The notes beneath the pieces were generated by a model, which was not told the DNA's origin, did no database searches, and worked only from the letters and a program-made list of their open reading frames with translations. Made by a program: the position numbers and the translations under genes. From a virus, in IMG/VR virus record IMGVR_UViG_3300031851_000128, positions 1 to 28,946 of that record: DNA of 28,946 nucleotides. The stretch is one strand, 5' to 3'. Below are positions 18,278 to 25,862 of this stretch, piece after piece. Each line of letters opens with the position of its first letter. The stretch's first letter is position 1.

Positions 18278-19978
18278 TTAGAATGGTCCTTCTGAATCAG
18301 TAAGTGTTGCTGTTCCTTTTATTTCTCTACCTGCTCCACCAAATGGATCAAGTTCTGGATCACCACCTAATGAACTAACATCTGCGCCTGCTCCACCAAA
18401 AGGATCAAGTGCTGGATCACCTGTAGGGAAACCTGCACCTCCGTCCGTTAGTGTTGCATCTTCACTTGCAGCAGTATTTTCTGTGGTTGCTTGTCTTTCT
18501 TCTTGTGTTTTAGTTGCTTCTGATTTTTCCTCTGGTGGACATTTTGCAAAAGTATCGTCATTTGCTTTGTCTTTTGCTTTGTCGTCACTAGATGCATTTG
18601 CTGTTCCGGCAGCAATTGCTGCAGGGTCGTTGTTTGTTTTTTCAGGTGTGTGTTCTGCAGGATTTTTATTCTCTGCTCCTGTCCAGGCACCGGATTGTGG
18701 AACTCTAGTTACGACAGGTGCCGCACTAGCAGTTGCTGCTACTGCACTTCCACTATTCATATCTATTCTACCAGCTGTTTCTTTGTGTGCGGCAGAACTT
18801 ATGTTACTTGATCCTGTACAAGTTAACATTCCATCTGCTCCGCATTTAACAGTCCAATTAGCTGCTGTTTCCATTGCCATTGCATTTCCGGCTTTTATAT
18901 TAACATTTTGACCTGCTTCTAAATTAATATTTCTATCTGCTTTAAAATTAAGATCATTTTTAGTATGCATACTAATACTATCTTCTGCATAAATGTCAAT
19001 TTTACCGTTGGCTGTCATTTCAATCCAACTTTTGCCACTACCGTGTGCAATATAAATTAAGTCTTCACTATTATGTAAAAGTATTTGATGTCCGGTTCTA
19101 GTACGTATTCTAAATAATTCGTTAGCTGGTATGCTAGGATCGCCGCCTTTGTCTAATGTAGTATATTCACTAGGCACAGCCTTTTCGCCGCCAGCTGGTC
19201 CTTTTCTAAATAAACTAGGATCTCCGTCGTCCATTACAAAAGTTGTGCCAGTTAATCGCGAACTAGGAATATCTATTTCAGCGCCAGATTCTCCTGTTTT
19301 TGTTGTAGGATGTCCAGGGCGTCTATCTAACGGTCCTGGAGTACTCCATCCAAATACCATACTAGGAGTTTCTCGTCTAGCACTACTTGTAGTTGTACCT
19401 CTTATTTGGTCATTTGCTAATCCTGCATTATCTAAAACATTACAAGCATCCATATTACAAGGTTTTAAAAACTGTGTTGGATCTGCTCCTACGGCTTCTT
19501 CTGTTTTCTTGTTATATTCGCCTACTGGTCTTTGTTTTGTTTGATCTTCAGTATTATATTTTGTACTAGCATTTCCCGGTACCATAAAATTCATATAACG
19601 ATCTTGAATACAACCTATCCAAAAGCCTCTGCTTTTATTTCCTTCAGCAAAAATTACTAATACCCTAGTACCAACATCAGGTGGTATAGCCCACATTCCG
19701 TAACTTTTTTGTGTAGACGCAAAATTATCGTTTGGAGTAGATCCTGCAAATGGTGTAACTCCGTAAAATGGACTTAGGTAATCTACAATTACTCGTTCAG
19801 CGCCAACATTAGGAGTTGAGCCTTCTGTGTTAGATTTTAGAAGTTCAACTTCTAACCTACCCATATACTCGCCGTCTAAGTGATTTTTTACAATTGCTTC
19901 AAACGGACCTGGACCGTCAATTTTGCTTAATTTAGCACTAGCACCAGATGAGCGTGTTTCTTGATTTGATGAAACCAT
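18278..19978 (-). CDS. gp5: Baseplate central spike gp5, no lysozyme domain
   Basis: gp5 forms the trimeric membrane-puncturing spike under the tail tube. Residues about 25-135 form the OB-fold: FEAIVKNHLDGEYMGRLEVE, then SYGMWAIPPDVGTRVLVIF, then GFWIGCIQD and NFMVPG. Residues about 286-410 show short alternating repeats (HQILLHN, IDIYAEDSISMH, LNFKADRNINLEAGQNVNIK) expected of the triple-stranded beta-helix spike shared with VgrG. Between them lies a linker, but I see no T4-type lysozyme domain, although the total length (566) nearly equals T4 gp5 (575). From residue 410 the chain is Ala/Thr/Glu/Lys-rich and probably disordered. It carries two copies of a GDP-LDPFGGAG unit (520-531 and 539-550). 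One base separates it from the hub stop (TAATATG). Cleavage or a separate lysin is not visible here. Confidence 0.92.
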   Translation of the reverse strand: MVSSNQETRSSGASAKLSKIDGPGPFEAIVKNHLDGEYMGRLEVELLKSNTEGSTPNVGAERVIVDYLSPFYGVTPFAGSTPNDNFASTQKSYGMWAIPPDVGTRVLVIFAEGNKSRGFWIGCIQDRYMNFMVPGNASTKYNTEDQTKQRPVGEYNKKTEEAVGADPTQFLKPCNMDACNVLDNAGLANDQIRGTTTSSARRETPSMVFGWSTPGPLDRRPGHPTTKTGESGAEIDIPSSRLTGTTFVMDDGDPSLFRKGPAGGEKAVPSEYTTLDKGGDPSIPANELFRIRTRTGHQILLHNSEDLIYIAHGSGKSWIEMTANGKIDIYAEDSISMHTKNDLNFKADRNINLEAGQNVNIKAGNAMAMETAANWTVKCGADGMLTCTGSSNISSAAHKETAGRIDMNSGSAVAATASAAPVVTRVPQSGAWTGAENKNPAEHTPEKTNNDPAAIAAGTANASSDDKAKDKANDDTFAKCPPEEKSEATKTQEERQATTENTAASEDATLTDGGAGFPTGDPALDPFGGAGADVSSLGGDPELDPFGGAGREIKGTATLTDSEGPF

Positions 19979-19979
19979 A

Positions 19980-22688
19980 TTATGTTGATCCTTGTAATCC
20001 TGTTAAATCAGTAGAGTTGCCTTGGGCTATTCCTTTAGAAGCTGCATCAGTTATAGGTTTAGGAATACTTCCATTTCTTACAGCTGAAATTGCGTTTGCA
20101 AGTTTTTGATCTAATTCTCCAAGTGCTCCTGCAGCTATACTTCCTAATCCAGCTTGTCCACCAGTGAGTGCTTTTGCTAGTTTAATAGGGTCGCCGTTTA
20201 ATGTGTTAGCAAATGTTTCAGCTAATTGCGCTGTTGGGTTATCTAGGTTAAGTAATCCGCCTGTTGCCGATGCTTCGTTATTTGTATCACTAGGTTGTTT
20301 GGGTCTGCGTATAGTTTGCAGTGTTTGTGTAAATTGTCCGTTACTAAATGTATTTTTACAAAATAATACTTGATATAGTCCACTAAACATTCCAACCGGT
20401 GCTGTTCCGTTACCAGGGAATTCCATATAATTTTGTCCATAGTCTAATGGAGTTCTAAAATTTAGTTCTATATCAACTTCGCCGTTTTCATAATTCATTG
20501 TACCGTCGCCAGTAATATTTAATATTCCGGGTACTTGTAATGCATTATAATTTCCCATACCGCTATCACAAATGTAATACGGATCTCCCATAATTTCTAA
20601 ATCAACTGCAATTAAATCTACTGGGCTGTTTACTAACGCTTCATTAAAATCTCTTGCTATTTGACTCTCTGGGTGTAAAACAGGGCCGCCGCCGTCTACA
20701 CTGTTAGGTTTTACAACTTTATCCGTTGCTTTACTTACTGCTTCAACATTGCTATTAGGTTTATTTTTACCAGACACTGCTCTAGAATTGCCGCCTGTTA
20801 CTTCGTCAGTAACGGCTGTTTTAGAATCTCTTCCTAATTGACCTGCGTCACCTGCTATACTTGTAAAGAAAGCAGTGTTAAAATTAATATCAAAGTTTAA
20901 AATATCTTTATTTTTACCTGTATAGATATAATTGTATTCTTTTACTGCTTGATATTTTAATTCAGTAATTCCTGGACTTGCATCTGTACTACTTTGAAAC
21001 TTACTACGATGTACTAGATATGGAACAACACGATATACAAACACTCTAGCAGGCTTACCTGTAGCTCCTACTGTTTCAGCACTTTCGTCTGCATTGAAAA
21101 CTTGTGTTTGTATTCTAAACCAAGGAACCATTCCGTTCTCATCACCCTTTTTATCAGCTATGTCTCTACCATAACTACTTAAAATAATAGTTTCTTCAAT
21201 TATGTCTTGAATTTTTTTACCTGCAGAATATGTTGATGATCTAATATCACCTGTGCGTGTCACTTTACATCGATCAATTTTACCTTTAGTAGTTTCACTT
21301 TCAGCTTTTGTTGCTCCGGTCATTGGTTGTGTTCCTGCATCAAGATTACTTTTAGTAATTGTAGCTTTACCAATCTCATTCATAAATTCTAATTTTTCAG
21401 CATATTCTCTAATATTTTCTCCAAGACTACTACGCTTAACAGAAATACCTTTGTTATTTTCAAGTTCTTGTTCATAATTATCAGGAACTTTTCCGTTAGC
21501 ATCTCCTGTTTGAGAAACATAGTATTCTTTTATTTCTTCTTCAGTAAATTTACGTGTAGTTGCACTATCATCACCTTGTTCAGGTTGACCTTGCATAAAC
21601 ACTTCTGATTCTTCTGCTGATCCTTTTGTATTAGGAAATACTATTATGTACTGATCACCTTTGCCAACTTGTTTTGCATCTTCTTTAAGAAGTTGTCTAT
21701 CATTTAAAATTTTAGTAAAACTTTTTGCACCAGTTTGCAACATTTCTGCTACTGTTGCGCCGGTAAACTGTGTTTCTGTATGTGAAGTTTGTGTTTCATC
21801 TGTAAGTGCAATTTCTTGATAAGGTATTGCTTGTACAGCATATTGACTTCCGCCTTCAGTTACTTCAAATTGAATGTCAACAAATTTTAAAGGAAACATT
21901 CTTCGCAAATTACTAGCATGAATAAAGTTTCCAGCATCATCGTATCCTTTGAACTCAACTGTAAGTAAGTACGGTGCTTCAATATAATTTGACAAAGGTC
22001 CTCTAGCACGTTTAGCTGCAACTTGTAGAGATTGCAAAAATAATCCCATACTATATGGTTCAGTAACATTAAAACTTAAACTAGTTGCATTTGTCGATCT
22101 AGTGTTTTCATTACCTGCAACAATAGTTTCTATTTCAACATCATCTATGAAATATTCAGTTTTTCCGTTTGTATCATATGCAGTTGCACTACCCGGAGTT
22201 GGTCCGCCGCCGCTACGTAGTATAACTACGTTAGGGTCACGCCTTCTATAAGTAAAATCAGGAAAGTTAAGTTCGTCGTCACTTAAACACCCTAATGTAA
22301 AAATATAATTATAACTAGCAAATTGTTCTAATGGGTTTGGCTGTTTTCCGCTACCGCCAAAACTGTTTCCAAAACCGCCTCCAAATGCAGATCCTAAAAA
22401 TCCACCTATTCCTCCAGAAATTTGATCTACTAATTGTCCGCCAATACCATTTGCAATATTACCTACAATACTTTGTCCAATAGCAGGACCTGTAATACCA
22501 TTAAGACTACTTGCAATATCAACTGTTGCTCCTTTTAAGTCTTGTACTGAGCCTGCTACACTATCTGCTATGCCGTCAACTGATATATTAGCACTTGTAG
22601 ATATATTATTTTGTACATTAGTTGCTACATTATCTGCCAGCTCTAGACCTTGTGCTTTTAATCTTGATAGTTTATTTTGGATATCCAT
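19980..22688 (-). CDS. Large baseplate hub protein (gp27 position)
   Basis: This 902-residue structural protein is encoded directly before gp5, so it probably forms the hub ring to which the spike attaches, the role of gp27 in T4. I cannot show homology to gp27 by eye. Residues 1-115 are rich in Gly, Ala and Ile and end in a Gly/Phe segment (GGGFGNSFGG near 103-112). The folded part starts at about 120 (EQFASYNYIFTLGCLSDDEL). A segment near 200-250 (SLSFNVTEPYSMGLFLQSL, then LTVEFKGYDD) looks like a shell-type tail protein. The block with FRTPLDYG, MFSGLYQVLFCKN and GQFTQTLQTIRRPKQ (about 740-800) resembles the C-terminal end of many phage hub proteins. The tail is low complexity. Gaps to gp53 (2 bases) and gp5 (1 base) imply coupled translation. 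Marine T4-like relatives often label it only 'virion structural protein'. Confidence 0.75.
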   Translation of the reverse strand: MDIQNKLSRLKAQGLELADNVATNVQNNISTSANISVDGIADSVAGSVQDLKGATVDIASSLNGITGPAIGQSIVGNIANGIGGQLVDQISGGIGGFLGSAFGGGFGNSFGGSGKQPNPLEQFASYNYIFTLGCLSDDELNFPDFTYRRRDPNVVILRSGGGPTPGSATAYDTNGKTEYFIDDVEIETIVAGNENTRSTNATSLSFNVTEPYSMGLFLQSLQVAAKRARGPLSNYIEAPYLLTVEFKGYDDAGNFIHASNLRRMFPLKFVDIQFEVTEGGSQYAVQAIPYQEIALTDETQTSHTETQFTGATVAEMLQTGAKSFTKILNDRQLLKEDAKQVGKGDQYIIVFPNTKGSAEESEVFMQGQPEQGDDSATTRKFTEEEIKEYYVSQTGDANGKVPDNYEQELENNKGISVKRSSLGENIREYAEKLEFMNEIGKATITKSNLDAGTQPMTGATKAESETTKGKIDRCKVTRTGDIRSSTYSAGKKIQDIIEETIILSSYGRDIADKKGDENGMVPWFRIQTQVFNADESAETVGATGKPARVFVYRVVPYLVHRSKFQSSTDASPGITELKYQAVKEYNYIYTGKNKDILNFDINFNTAFFTSIAGDAGQLGRDSKTAVTDEVTGGNSRAVSGKNKPNSNVEAVSKATDKVVKPNSVDGGGPVLHPESQIARDFNEALVNSPVDLIAVDLEIMGDPYYICDSGMGNYNALQVPGILNITGDGTMNYENGEVDIELNFRTPLDYGQNYMEFPGNGTAPVGMFSGLYQVLFCKNTFSNGQFTQTLQTIRRPKQPSDTNNEASATGGLLNLDNPTAQLAETFANTLNGDPIKLAKALTGGQAGLGSIAAGALGELDQKLANAISAVRNGSIPKPITDAASKGIAQGNSTDLTGLQGST

Positions 22689-22690
22689 TT

Positions 22691-22993
22691 TTACAATCCT
22701 AATATTCTAGTTAGAGCATCGCCTTTTGGAATATATATTTCTGTTCCTGCAACTAAATCAAAAATAGGATCTTTTAAAATTTCAATATTACGTTGTGAAA
22801 ATACCCACCAAAGATTTTTATCTCCGTATAAATCAAAAGCTAATAAATCAGGTCTGTGAGTATACTGAACTTGTACTGTATATAAAACATCATCTGATTC
22901 AGCAGGGATTGGTCTAATTTTTAATGTGTCAAGATATTGGTTATTTCTTATAGTAGTATTAAACCAAGGTGATGTTCCTTCATAGTTTGCCAT
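22691..22993 (-). CDS. gp53: Baseplate wedge protein gp53
   Basis: This is a 100-residue gp53-like wedge protein, with a LysM-like fold in the better-known members, which helps join wedges around the hub. The diagnostic stretch is VQYTHRPDLLAFDLYGDKNL followed by WWVFSQRN, DPIFDLVAGTEIYIP and a short C-terminus. T4 gp53 is 196 residues, so this is the short form, apparently the core domain only. The ATG overlaps the stop of the upstream gp48-like gene by one base (TAATG), and the hub gene begins two bases after its stop. Position and sequence agree with a wedge-assembly role. Confidence 0.88.
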   Translation of the reverse strand: MANYEGTSPWFNTTIRNNQYLDTLKIRPIPAESDDVLYTVQVQYTHRPDLLAFDLYGDKNLWWVFSQRNIEILKDPIFDLVAGTEIYIPKGDALTRILGL

Positions 22994-23877
22994 TAGATAA
23001 ATCCTGGTCCGTTGCCTTTAGCATATGCACCAGATTTAAACTTATCTAAGCTAAATTGCTGTACTGCTCTTCTGCTGTATGTTGGCTGTAATTGTATAGA
23101 TATTAAACTACGTGTTGGAACCCAAGTGTTAATAGCACCCGGAACATGAATGTAATCAACGTCCATTGGTAGATCAACTGTAAACTGTGTTGCTACACAC
23201 GGAACATTTTTTAAAACAAAATCACCATAACCATTTAGTTGTACTACTGGAGGTGGCGAACCTTGTTGACTTGTATTTCCGTATGCCATTTTAGTAATCG
23301 ATCTTAAATAATGTACAGCAGCTACCCAATATACTCCTTCTGCTTCACTCTCAATTACAAAGTCTCCACTAACCTGAATTGTGTCAGGTTGACTGTTCTG
23401 ATAAGCTGGAAATGGATAATTACTATGTGTAGGTTTAACTTGTCCGTAGGATGCACTATGTGACAAAATTATCTGTGGAGTATATGGAAATATTAATCCG
23501 TTTGTGCGAAGTAACGCATTTTGTAAATTTGGTTCTAAATTTAATCCCGAAGGCAACGAAAGTTTTACTCTCCAATCATCGTCATCGGCACCTTTCCAAG
23601 ATACATCACCAAATCCTATACCGCCAGGCATACCAAATGATGGTAGACCGCCACCACGCAGGAGGCTCATAAAATTGTCTTTAGTAAACACATCTTCAGC
23701 TATGCCTTTAACAGCATTGCCGACGTTACCTAAGGCTTCCGAACCAAATCGGGCTGCACTTCCAAGTAGATTACTCACACTTTGTTGTGGAGATTTTGTA
23801 TTTCTACTTTGTGAAGAACTTGTTGGGTTTTGTGTTGCTAAACTTTTTCGAGCTACTCCGAAATCTTGGTATGGCAT
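22993..23877 (-). CDS. gp48: Baseplate tail-tube cap protein, gp48/gp54-like
   Basis: This 294-residue protein is the first gene of the minus-strand operon. The N-terminal 100 residues are polar and then Gly/Ala-rich (LLGSAARFGSEALGN; GLPSFGMPGGIGFGD). The remainder looks like a tail-tube-type beta domain: FPYTPQIILSHSASYG near 130, QVSGDFVIESEAEGVYWVAA near 168-187, then GYGDFVLKNVPCVATQF and VPTRSLISIQLQPTYSR. This pattern fits the gp48/gp54 pair that caps the hub and starts tube polymerisation. gp48 is the usual label in marine T4-like phages, but I cannot exclude gp54. T4 gp48 has 364 residues and gp54 has 320. The start is firm: an AGGAGA ribosome site lies eight bases upstream, behind a late promoter candidate. 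Confidence 0.75.
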   Translation of the reverse strand: MPYQDFGVARKSLATQNPTSSSQSRNTKSPQQSVSNLLGSAARFGSEALGNVGNAVKGIAEDVFTKDNFMSLLRGGGLPSFGMPGGIGFGDVSWKGADDDDWRVKLSLPSGLNLEPNLQNALLRTNGLIFPYTPQIILSHSASYGQVKPTHSNYPFPAYQNSQPDTIQVSGDFVIESEAEGVYWVAAVHYLRSITKMAYGNTSQQGSPPPVVQLNGYGDFVLKNVPCVATQFTVDLPMDVDYIHVPGAINTWVPTRSLISIQLQPTYSRRAVQQFSLDKFKSGAYAKGNGPGFI

Positions 23878-23885
23878 ATATAAAG

Positions 23886-23891
23886 TCTCCT
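23886..23891 (-). promoter_or_regulatory. Strong Shine-Dalgarno site of the gp48-like gene
   Basis: On the minus strand this reads AGGAGA, eight bases before the ATG at 23877. It is the strongest ribosome site in the baseplate operon, as expected for its first gene, and it fixes the start codon. Confidence 0.8.
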
Positions 23892-23899
23892 AATAGTAT

Positions 23900-23907
23900 T
23901 ATTTAGT
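23900..23907 (-). promoter_or_regulatory. T4-like late promoter candidate for the baseplate operon
   Basis: On the minus strand this reads ACTAAATA, six of eight matches to TATAAATA, 23 bases before the ATG of the gp48-like gene. It is the best late-type element in the 79-base divergent gap. Its right end shares base 23907 with the -35 box of the opposite gp55 promoter, so both promoters cannot easily be occupied together. Confidence 0.5.
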
Positions 23908-23935
23908 TGACTTTATTAACAGAGTATATTATAAT
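23907..23935 (+). promoter_or_regulatory. Sigma-70 promoter for gp55
   Basis: TTGACT (23907-23912), a 17-base spacer and TATAAT (23930-23935) form a near-perfect host housekeeping promoter. Transcription would start near 23942, giving a leader of roughly 15 bases that contains the GGAGA ribosome site (23948-23952) before the gp55 ATG. This suggests early expression by unmodified host polymerase. Confidence 0.85.
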
Positions 23936-23956
23936 GTAACTACAAACGGAGAAATT

Positions 23957-24796
23957 ATGAGAAAAGTAAACTATTTAAACAATAAAGACATTTTGAAAGA
24001 GATTCACAAGTCTAAAGGTACGTTTTGTAGCTTTGTAGACGACGAAGATCATCAATTTGATATAATTCTGCCTAGTATAGATAAGATAAACATTCGTACT
24101 ATAGCAGAAGCAAAACGAAACAAAGCTAAAAGACTACAAGTTACTGGGTTTGACGAAGCGAAACTAGCTGGACGTAAAGTAAAGCAAGCAGAGTTTGAAG
24201 TTGACTATAAAAAAATTACAAAAGAAGAGTTAATCTTTAGAATAATGACATTTGATCATATTCCAGACGAACCTGGAAGAAAAAAGACGCCAAAAACTGT
24301 GGCAGACACTAAAGTAAAACTTAACTTTCCTCCATTCCAACATTTTAAGTTTGACGATAGCGGAGAATTACAATGTGTAGGTAAAAGCCATTGGTCTGGT
24401 GGTATGGAAAACGGTAGTTTTAATCTAAAAGGCGGTAAAGCAACTAATAAACTTGCTATGATGTGGATGAAGTTATGTGATAGATACGCAACACGAGGCA
24501 ATGTACGTGGATATACGTATAATGACGAGATGCGAGGACAAGCAATACTACAATTAGCACAGATTGGCTTGCAATTTGACGAATCTAAGTCTGCTAACCC
24601 GTTTGCATACTACACTGCTGCTGTAACTAACAGTTTTGTACGTGTTATTAACATCGAAAAGCGTAATCAAAACATTCGAGACGATATTCTTGAAATGAAC
24701 GATATGAATCCTTCGTTTACTAGACAAAATGCAGGTGAATGGGACGCTCAGCAACGTAGAGAAAAAGAACTCCAAGCAAAACAGAATAACGCTTGA
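23957..24796 (+). CDS. gp55: Late transcription sigma factor gp55, N-terminally extended
   Basis: gp55 is the small phage sigma factor that directs host RNA polymerase to late promoters. The conserved core lies in about residues 140-265. It includes HWSGGMENGSFN, LAMMWMKLCDRYATRGNVRG, YTYNDEMRGQAILQLAQIGL, FDESKSANPFAYYTAAVTNS and VINIEKRNQNIRDDILEMN. These are sigma region-2-like helices, and the aromatic-rich segment is the expected place for promoter melting. The protein has 279 residues against 185 in T4. The extra length is N-terminal: a first unit (GTFCSFVDDEDHQFDIILPS, then IRTIAEAKRNKAKRLQ) and a basic linker (PGRKKTPK). The C-terminus is charged and lacks an obvious hydrophobic clamp-binding tail. 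It is divergent from the baseplate operon it should activate. The start has GGAGA just upstream. Confidence 0.9.
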   Translation: MRKVNYLNNKDILKEIHKSKGTFCSFVDDEDHQFDIILPSIDKINIRTIAEAKRNKAKRLQVTGFDEAKLAGRKVKQAEFEVDYKKITKEELIFRIMTFDHIPDEPGRKKTPKTVADTKVKLNFPPFQHFKFDDSGELQCVGKSHWSGGMENGSFNLKGGKATNKLAMMWMKLCDRYATRGNVRGYTYNDEMRGQAILQLAQIGLQFDESKSANPFAYYTAAVTNSFVRVINIEKRNQNIRDDILEMNDMNPSFTRQNAGEWDAQQRREKELQAKQNNA

Positions 24797-24821
24797 CTTT
24801 TAGTTTAATTGATCGTATAAT
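24793..24821 (+). promoter_or_regulatory. Sigma-70 promoter for gp47-gp46-hemC
   Basis: TTGACT (24793-24798), a 17-base spacer and TATAAT (24816-24821) have the same hexamers and spacing as the gp55 promoter. The -35 box contains the gp55 stop codon TGA (24794-24796). It would feed the recombination operon independently of read-through from gp55. Confidence 0.85.
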
Positions 24822-24839
24822 AGTATAGATAATGAACCT

Positions 24840-24844
24840 GGAGA
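24840..24844 (+). promoter_or_regulatory. Shine-Dalgarno site fixing a TTG start for gp47
   Basis: GGAGA ends seven bases before TTG at 24852. The product begins right at the first phosphoesterase motif region (MFKKAAVFTDIHFG), so TTG is the natural start. I see no better ATG in position. Confidence 0.8.
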
Positions 24845-24851
24845 ACACGAA

Positions 24852-25862
24852 TTGTTTAAAAAAGCGGCTGTATTTACAGATATTCACTTTGGTCTAAAAG
24901 GCAATAGTAAGATACATAACCAAGACTGTGAAGATTTTATAGATTGGTACATAGAACAAGCAAAAGCTAACGGTTGTGAAACTGGAATCTTCTGTGGAGA
25001 CTGGCATCACAACAGAAATAGTTTAAATCTTACCACTATGGATGCTACTATTCGTAGTATGGAGAAACTAGGATCTGCATTTGAGAAGTTTTACTTCTTT
25101 GATGGTAACCATGACTTGTATTACAAAGATAAACGTGATGTGAATAGTACAGCGTTTGCAAAACATATTCCAGGTATTACATTTATTGACGAAATATATC
25201 AAGAAGATGATGTCGCACTAGTCCCATGGCTAGTAGGTGACGAATGGAAAAAGATAAAAAATATAAAAGCAAAATATTTGTTTGGGCATTTTGAACTACC
25301 TAGCTTTTATATGAACGCAATGGTACAAATGCCAGACCATGGTGAACTAAAAGCTGAACACTTTGAACATCAAGAGTACGTGTTTAGTGGACATTTTCAT
25401 AAAAGACAAAAACAAGGTAAAGTACACTACTTAGGTAATGCGTTTCCACACAACTATGCAGATGCATGGGATGACGAACGTGGTATGATGATACTTGACA
25501 AAGAAAATGACGCTGAGCCCATGTATATAAACTGGCCTGACTGTCCTAAGTACAGAACTGTTAAGCTAAGTCAACTAATTGACGAACAATCAACATTAAT
25601 AAAACCAAATATGTATCTAAGAGTTAACTTGGATTTACCTATTAGCTACGAAGAAGCAAGTTTTATTAAAGAAACTTTTATTAATAACTTCAATTGTCGA
25701 GAAATAAGTCTTATTCCGCAAAAACAACTTGAAGAAATTAGTACACAACTCGATATCCAACAATTTGAAAGTGTAGATCAAATTGTTGCTGGTGAAATTA
25801 ATGCAATTGACTCAGACAACTTTAATAAAAAGATGCTAATGGACATTTATAACGAACTATGA
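24852..25862 (+). CDS. gp47: Recombination endonuclease subunit gp47 (SbcD/Mre11-like)
   Basis: gp47 is the nuclease partner of gp46. Together they resect DNA ends for phage recombination-dependent replication and break repair, and help degrade host DNA. All metallophosphoesterase motifs are visible in order: FTDIHFG (DxH, residues 8-14), GDWHHNR (about 49-55), DGNHD (about 79-83), GHFELP (about 145) and SGHFHKRQ (about 177-184). The length (336) matches T4 gp47 (339). The start is TTG, supported by GGAGA. The stop overlaps the gp46 start (ATGA), implying coupled translation at similar levels. The C-terminal third is the capping and partner-binding region, without a recognisable motif. Confidence 0.96.
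   Translation: MFKKAAVFTDIHFGLKGNSKIHNQDCEDFIDWYIEQAKANGCETGIFCGDWHHNRNSLNLTTMDATIRSMEKLGSAFEKFYFFDGNHDLYYKDKRDVNSTAFAKHIPGITFIDEIYQEDDVALVPWLVGDEWKKIKNIKAKYLFGHFELPSFYMNAMVQMPDHGELKAEHFEHQEYVFSGHFHKRQKQGKVHYLGNAFPHNYADAWDDERGMMILDKENDAEPMYINWPDCPKYRTVKLSQLIDEQSTLIKPNMYLRVNLDLPISYEEASFIKETFINNFNCREISLIPQKQLEEISTQLDIQQFESVDQIVAGEINAIDSDNFNKKMLMDIYNEL

Noticed and set aside
18483-19544. Plus-strand frames of 137-142 codons opposite gp5
   Set aside because: Hydrophobic-looking products arise from the complement of the Ala/Thr-rich gp5 sequence; no start context and no known family.
14233-23877. Contractile injection system or tailocin rather than a phage
   Set aside because: The baseplate genes are T4-like rather than Pvc- or R-pyocin-like. 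They adjoin gp55 and gp46/gp47, which belong to a replicating phage.
24797-24851. Terminator between gp55 and gp47
   Set aside because: The gap holds a promoter and a ribosome site but no GC-rich hairpin followed by a T-run.
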